Shown: positions 6,925 through 10,234 of the stretch, piece by piece
Layout of the letters: every line of letters starts with the position of its first letter
Position numbering within the stretch: position 1 is the stretch's first letter
Source: JBFGJY01 sp041576975
GTDB taxonomy: Bacteria; Pseudomonadota; Gammaproteobacteria; UBA4575
DNA length: 10,234 bases
Assembly: GCA_041576975.1 (NCBI GenBank)
Contig: JBFGJY010000081.1
Location: 1-10,234 of the forward strand
Direction of reading: 5' to 3'
Notes under the pieces: model-generated
What the model saw: the letters and a program-made list of their open reading frames with translations, nothing else
What the model was told of the DNA's origin: nothing
Database searches by the model: none
Made by a program: the position numbers and the translations under genes

Positions 6925-6942
6925 TACTTAAGTAAATTTAAT
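6914..6942 (+). promoter_or_regulatory. Candidate sigma-70 promoter for def-fmt
   Basis: TTAAAA (6914-6919, 4 of 6) and TTTAAT (6937-6942, 5 of 6) are spaced by 17 bases. The start would be near 6949, only about 12 bases before the def ATG at 6961. This agrees with the lack of any Shine-Dalgarno sequence before that ATG. Confidence 0.3.
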
Positions 6943-6960
6943 AACTGATTTTGTAACTTA

Positions 6961-7503
6961 ATGGCACTACTAGAAATATTACACTTTCCTGATCCGCGAT
7001 TGCGAAAAAAAGCGCGTCCGGTCGATAAGGTGGATGATCAAATCCGACAAACGGTGGGCGATATGCTCGAGACCATGTATGCCGCCCCGGGTATAGGTTT
7101 AGCTGCGACCCAGGTGAATATTCAGCTACAAATCATTGTCATGGATATCTCAGAGAACAAAAACGCACCACTTTGTTTGATTAACCCAGAAATTGTGGCC
7201 AAGGAGGGTGAGGAGGAAATGCAGGAAGGTTGTTTATCTGTGCCTGGGGTTTTTGAAACAGTCCAGCGCGCTGAAAAAATTACCGTTAAGGCCTTGGATG
7301 AAAACGGAAATACGATTACACAGGAGGCAAACGGCTTACTCGCGGTATGCATTCAACACGAAATGGATCACCTAGAAGGTTTGTTATTTGTGGATTATTT
7401 ATCACCACTGAAGCGTGAGCGCATTAAGAAGAAGCTACTCAAACAACAAAGATACCAAGACAATTTGAGTGGCCCTTCACCACAAGAAGCAAGCGTGATC
7501 TAA
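6961..7503 (+). CDS. def: Peptide deformylase
   Basis: This metalloenzyme removes the N-formyl group from new proteins in the cytoplasm. All three family motifs are present: GIGLAATQ (44-51), EGCLSVP (89-95) with metal ligand C91, and QHEMDH (132-137) with ligands H133 and H137 and catalytic E134. The length of 180 residues suits the bacterial type (E. coli 169), with a somewhat longer polar C-terminus (about 160-180). No Shine-Dalgarno sequence precedes the ATG. MALLEILHFPDPRLR is the standard family N-terminus (compare 'LQVLHIPDERLR' in E. coli), so the start is secure. It is the first gene of the plus-strand cluster, 39 bases before fmt, and divergent from the LysM gene as in related gammaproteobacteria. 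Confidence 0.97.
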   Translation: MALLEILHFPDPRLRKKARPVDKVDDQIRQTVGDMLETMYAAPGIGLAATQVNIQLQIIVMDISENKNAPLCLINPEIVAKEGEEEMQEGCLSVPGVFETVQRAEKITVKALDENGNTITQEANGLLAVCIQHEMDHLEGLLFVDYLSPLKRERIKKKLLKQQRYQDNLSGPSPQEASVI

Positions 7504-7542
7504 AATCACGTATCTTGGCCAAATCCTTTGGCGATTACTGCC

Positions 7543-8514
7543 ATGTCTAAAGGGCTTAAAATAATTTTCGCTGGTACCCCCGATTTTGCATCGGCTACAT
7601 TGGAATCATTAATCACAAGTTCGCACACAGTTATTGCAGTCTACACCCAGCCGGATCGTACAGCGGGTCGCGGGCTAAAATTACGGTCGAGCCCGGTGAA
7701 AGAGATTGCACTACAAGCAGAAATACCAGTCTACCAACCAAATTCAATAAATGAAGATGAATGTGGGCGCATAAAAAAACTTGGTGCCGATGTCATGCTT
7801 GTGAGCGCCTATGGCTTACTGCTACCAGCAGCAGCTTTAACTACTCCAAAATTAGGTTGTATTAATATACATGCCTCTTTGTTGCCGAAATGGCGAGGCG
7901 CAGCCCCTATTCAGCGCGCAATTATGGCAGGTGATAAGCAAACTGGTATCACAATCATGCAAATTGTTGAAGAGCTAGATGCAGGTCCAATTTTGTATCA
8001 AATAAAATGCGATATCAAAGCAACAGATACAGGTTCAAGCTTGCATGATCGCCTCGCACTAATATCGTCAAGAAACATTGCTGAGATTCTGGAATGTTTG
8101 CAGAACAACGAGTTAACACCGATACCCCAGGATGCGAGTCTAGCGACTTATGCAGATAAGCTAGTCAAACAGGAAGGCAATATAAATTGGCAAGAAAGCG
8201 CGTTAGAAATTGAACGCAAGATTCGGGCCTTCAATGCTTGGCCCGTGGCCTTTACCTATCTACACGAACAGCGATTACGGATATGGGAAGCTGTATTGAG
8301 TAATACATTGAGTCAGCTAAAGCCCGGAACTGTCATTGCGGCCACTAAAGAAGGCATTGAGGTTGCCACAGGAGAAGGTGTGTTAAGTTTAAAATCGCTG
8401 CAGTTAGCAGGCGGTAAAATTATTAGTGCGAGAGATTTTATAAATGCGCATGACATACTCAACCAATGTTTTAGTAGTGAACAAGAAACAAAAATGTCAA
8501 AGGCTGAAGCATGA
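7543..8514 (+). CDS. fmt: Methionyl-tRNA formyltransferase
   Basis: Fmt transfers a formyl group from 10-formyltetrahydrofolate to initiator Met-tRNA. The preferred start is the ATG at 7543, giving 323 residues beginning MSKGLKIIFAGTPDFA. A TTG at 7528 would add five residues not usual in the family. With the ATG, the catalytic residues fall at N108, H110 (INIHASLLP) and D146 (ELDAGP), the same numbers as in E. coli Fmt. Other motifs are QPDRTAGRGLKL (36-47, tRNA-binding loop), SLLPKWRGAAPIQRAI (112-127) and the C-terminal domain ending near LQLAGGKIISARDFIN (286-301). A polar tail of about 20 residues follows, slightly longer than in E. coli (315 in total). The stop TGA overlaps the next gene's start as ATGA. 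rsmB, the usual next gene, is absent. Confidence 0.96.
   Translation: MSKGLKIIFAGTPDFASATLESLITSSHTVIAVYTQPDRTAGRGLKLRSSPVKEIALQAEIPVYQPNSINEDECGRIKKLGADVMLVSAYGLLLPAAALTTPKLGCINIHASLLPKWRGAAPIQRAIMAGDKQTGITIMQIVEELDAGPILYQIKCDIKATDTGSSLHDRLALISSRNIAEILECLQNNELTPIPQDASLATYADKLVKQEGNINWQESALEIERKIRAFNAWPVAFTYLHEQRLRIWEAVLSNTLSQLKPGTVIAATKEGIEVATGEGVLSLKSLQLAGGKIISARDFINAHDILNQCFSSEQETKMSKAEA
8499..8503 (+). promoter_or_regulatory. Shine-Dalgarno site for the DUF4390 gene
   Basis: AAAGG lies seven bases before the ATG at 8511, inside the last codons of fmt. It supports this start over the in-frame ATG at 8559, and it supports coupled translation through the ATGA overlap. Confidence 0.5.
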
Positions 8515-9095
8515 AGATTTCCATACACAGCCTGTCTATATACAACACCCAGAAGGTTATGACCACTATTTGCTTAAGCCTGTTTTTAACAAACCAGGTT
8601 ATTGCCAAGGAAAATGCCTTTGAAGTTAATTACCTAAACATTACAAAGCTTGAAGAAGAATTACGCTTAGATGCAGAAATTGACTATCAATTAAATGATG
8701 AAATTAAAGAAGCATTAGCAAATGGTATTTCAATGTTATTTCAGGTTGAAGTTCAAATAAAATTGTTGCGTAAATGGACTTGGGACAAAACCGTTTCCGG
8801 TATCACACAAACACACATGCTGAAATACCATGCATTAAGCAAACAATATATATGGGAAAACCTAGATACTGGTGCTAATGACACTTTTCCTGATTTAGAA
8901 TCAGCTCTAACCCATCAAGGAAGAATTACAGCAATGTACATCGCAGAAACAGAAAAATTAGATCAAGGTGATAAGCATATTGTGCAATTACGTTCTCGTA
9001 TGTTAACTAACAAACTTCCATTACCTTTGAGAGTTAAAAGTTATTTTTCACCGAAATGGCAGTTGAGTAGTGGGTGGTACAAATGGCCGCTATAG
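8511..9095 (+). CDS. DUF4390 family exported protein
   Basis: The function of this family is unknown. The 194-residue protein begins with a probable signal peptide: a long n-region (1-16), a hydrophobic stretch MTTICLSLFLTNQVIA (17-32) and likely cleavage after A32. Family features seen include LNDEIKEALANGISMLFQVE (61-80), KYHALSKQYIWENLDTG (105-121) and the closing SPKWQLSSGWYKWPL (180-194), which matches the 'LSSGWYxWPL' end typical of DUF4390. The mature part looks soluble, so it is probably periplasmic. It overlaps fmt by four bases and the next gene by 13 bases. DUF4390 genes commonly lie just before NtrY-like kinases, so a role in sensing with that kinase is an inference from position. 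Family call is from memory of these motifs. Confidence 0.82.
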   Translation: MKISIHSLSIYNTQKVMTTICLSLFLTNQVIAKENAFEVNYLNITKLEEELRLDAEIDYQLNDEIKEALANGISMLFQVEVQIKLLRKWTWDKTVSGITQTHMLKYHALSKQYIWENLDTGANDTFPDLESALTHQGRITAMYIAETEKLDQGDKHIVQLRSRMLTNKLPLPLRVKSYFSPKWQLSSGWYKWPL

Positions 9096-10234
9096 AAAAG
9101 CAAGTAATTATGCGTATATGGCCGATTATTTTTCTGTTTGGGCTACTAATGGGCTCATTGTACTTAATGGCCGATGCAACTCGAAATGAAACAAGTTTTG
9201 AGGAGCTACACTACTGGTTATTACCTTTCAATGTGTTCCTACTCGCAATATTTTTAGTTCTAATTATTTTTAATATCGCGCGGCTGGTTACACAAGTTGT
9301 CAAGCGTCAACCTGGCTCTAGACTAACTCTACGTTTATTACTCATGTTTGTATTGTTGGCCATTGTGCCAGTTGGAATTGTGTACAGTTTTTCAATTTGG
9401 TTGCTTCAAGAAGGTGTCGATAGCTGGTTTGATGTAGATGTGGAGCAAGCATTGCAAGACTCTGTGGATTTGAGCAGATCATCACTTGATCTGCATATGC
9501 GCAAACTTCGCAAACAGACCGAACCTATGATTAAGGAGTTGGCCGACACCAAACCATTAGATACTCCATATGTAATTAATGATTTATTGCGTCGAAGTGG
9601 CGCGGCTGAAATTGTATTGTTTGATCGTAGTAGTCGTATTATTGCATCTGGAGGGGAAGTTGGTGCAGCGGTATTGCCGCGCTTGCCTGGAGAAACTGTT
9701 TTACGTCTTGTCAGTCAAGGCGAGACTTATGTTGGGCTTGATCCAATTAAAGAATCAGGACTGCATATAAGATTAGTTTTTCCTATGCGCTCCAACCGCC
9801 CTGGATCAGAACAACGAATGGTGCAGGTTCTTTACCCCATATCAGATCGTATAAGTGACCTCGCACTTAATGTGCAAGAGGGTTTTGGTAAATATAATCA
9901 GTTAGTTTATCTACGCACACCACTAAAACAAAACTTTAATTTGATATTGACACTAGTCTTGTTATTAGGTGTTTTGTTTTCGGTTTGGGCCGCATTTTAT
10001 TCGGCACGAAGATTAGTCGCTCCAATTAAAGATCTTGCACAAGGAACGAAAGAAGTTGCTGCGGGGCAGTACCATAAAAAACTCCCCATTGAGCGTCAAG
10101 ATGATCTTGGGATGCTGATTGCTTCCTTTAACCAAATGACTGAACGTCTATCATTGGCACGTGATAAAGCAAAATTAAGCCAGCACCTCATCGATAGCCA
10201 ACGTCTTTATCTGCAAACAATCTTAGAAAACCTA
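9083..10234 (+). CDS. NtrY-like sensor histidine kinase (N-terminal part, cut by window edge)
   Basis: The frame is open for 384 codons from ATG 9083 to the window end, with no stop. Four membrane segments can be read: about 12-29 (IWPIIFLFGLLMGSLYLM), 45-66, 83-107 and 284-306. Between the third and fourth lies a periplasmic sensor region of about 175 residues. A HAMP linker follows (about 303-356, with APIKDLAQGTKEVAAGQY and DDLGMLIASFNQMTERL). The last residues start a linker or PAS segment. The kinase core (H box, ATP-binding domain) lies beyond the window, so kinase activity is inferred from the architecture. This layout is typical of NtrY-type kinases paired with an NtrX response regulator. 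The start overlaps the DUF4390 stop by 13 bases and has GGTGG just upstream; M10 (9110) is a less likely start. Confidence 0.88.
   Translation, partial: MAAIEKQVIMRIWPIIFLFGLLMGSLYLMADATRNETSFEELHYWLLPFNVFLLAIFLVLIIFNIARLVTQVVKRQPGSRLTLRLLLMFVLLAIVPVGIVYSFSIWLLQEGVDSWFDVDVEQALQDSVDLSRSSLDLHMRKLRKQTEPMIKELADTKPLDTPYVINDLLRRSGAAEIVLFDRSSRIIASGGEVGAAVLPRLPGETVLRLVSQGETYVGLDPIKESGLHIRLVFPMRSNRPGSEQRMVQVLYPISDRISDLALNVQEGFGKYNQLVYLRTPLKQNFNLILTLVLLLGVLFSVWAAFYSARRLVAPIKDLAQGTKEVAAGQYHKKLPIERQDDLGMLIASFNQMTERLSLARDKAKLSQHLIDSQRLYLQTILENL

Noticed and set aside
7528..7542. TTG at 7528 as start of fmt
   Set aside because: The ATG at 7543 matches the family N-terminus and puts the catalytic residues at the same numbers as in E. 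coli Fmt; the TTG has no better ribosome binding site.

Overview
The window looks like a chromosomal housekeeping segment of a gammaproteobacterium of low to middling GC content (judged by eye). The basis is gene order: a LysM protein, dprA, topA, tsaC and hemF on the minus strand, back to back with def, fmt, a DUF4390 gene and an NtrY-type sensor kinase on the plus strand. This is the conserved def-fmt / LysM-dprA / tsaC-hemF neighbourhood known from Pseudomonas and many purple-sulfur, methanotroph and Xanthomonas-like gammaproteobacteria. The genus cannot be read from the sequence. Oxygen-dependent HemF indicates at least some aerobic life.

Layout. Positions 1-70 (minus) hold the first codons of a probably exported protein cut by the window edge. 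Positions 71-257 are non-coding and carry a nested palindromic element just past the hemF stop. From 6823 down to 258 the minus strand reads: LysM lipoprotein, dprA (broken by a frameshift), topA, tsaC, hemF. Positions 6824-6960 are a divergent promoter region. From 6961 the plus strand reads def, fmt, DUF4390 gene and ntrY-like kinase, the last two joined by short overlaps; the kinase runs off the right edge. It has no stop in the window, but its frame is open for 384 codons from 9083.

Functions. def and fmt form the formyl-methionine cycle of translation initiation: Fmt formylates Met-tRNAi and Def removes the formyl group. TsaC makes the threonylcarbamoyl-AMP used for the t6A modification of tRNA. 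TopA relaxes negative supercoils. HemF is a late haem-synthesis enzyme. DprA protects incoming single-stranded DNA during natural transformation. The LysM lipoprotein resembles the pilus-secretin-associated family (TsaP) that often sits beside dprA. The DUF4390 protein and NtrY-like kinase look like an envelope or nitrogen-type signalling pair, with an ntrX regulator expected beyond the right edge.

Points of interest. dprA is split by what looks like a one-base deletion near 5342-5350. Two genes often found at these positions, smg (between dprA and topA) and rsmB (after fmt), are absent. TopA lacks the zinc-finger tail of the E. coli enzyme and ends in a lysine-rich tail. No mobile element, CRISPR array, rRNA or tRNA gene is visible, no gap exceeds 300 bases, and I see no new multi-gene system; the unusual items are local changes in a conserved locus.
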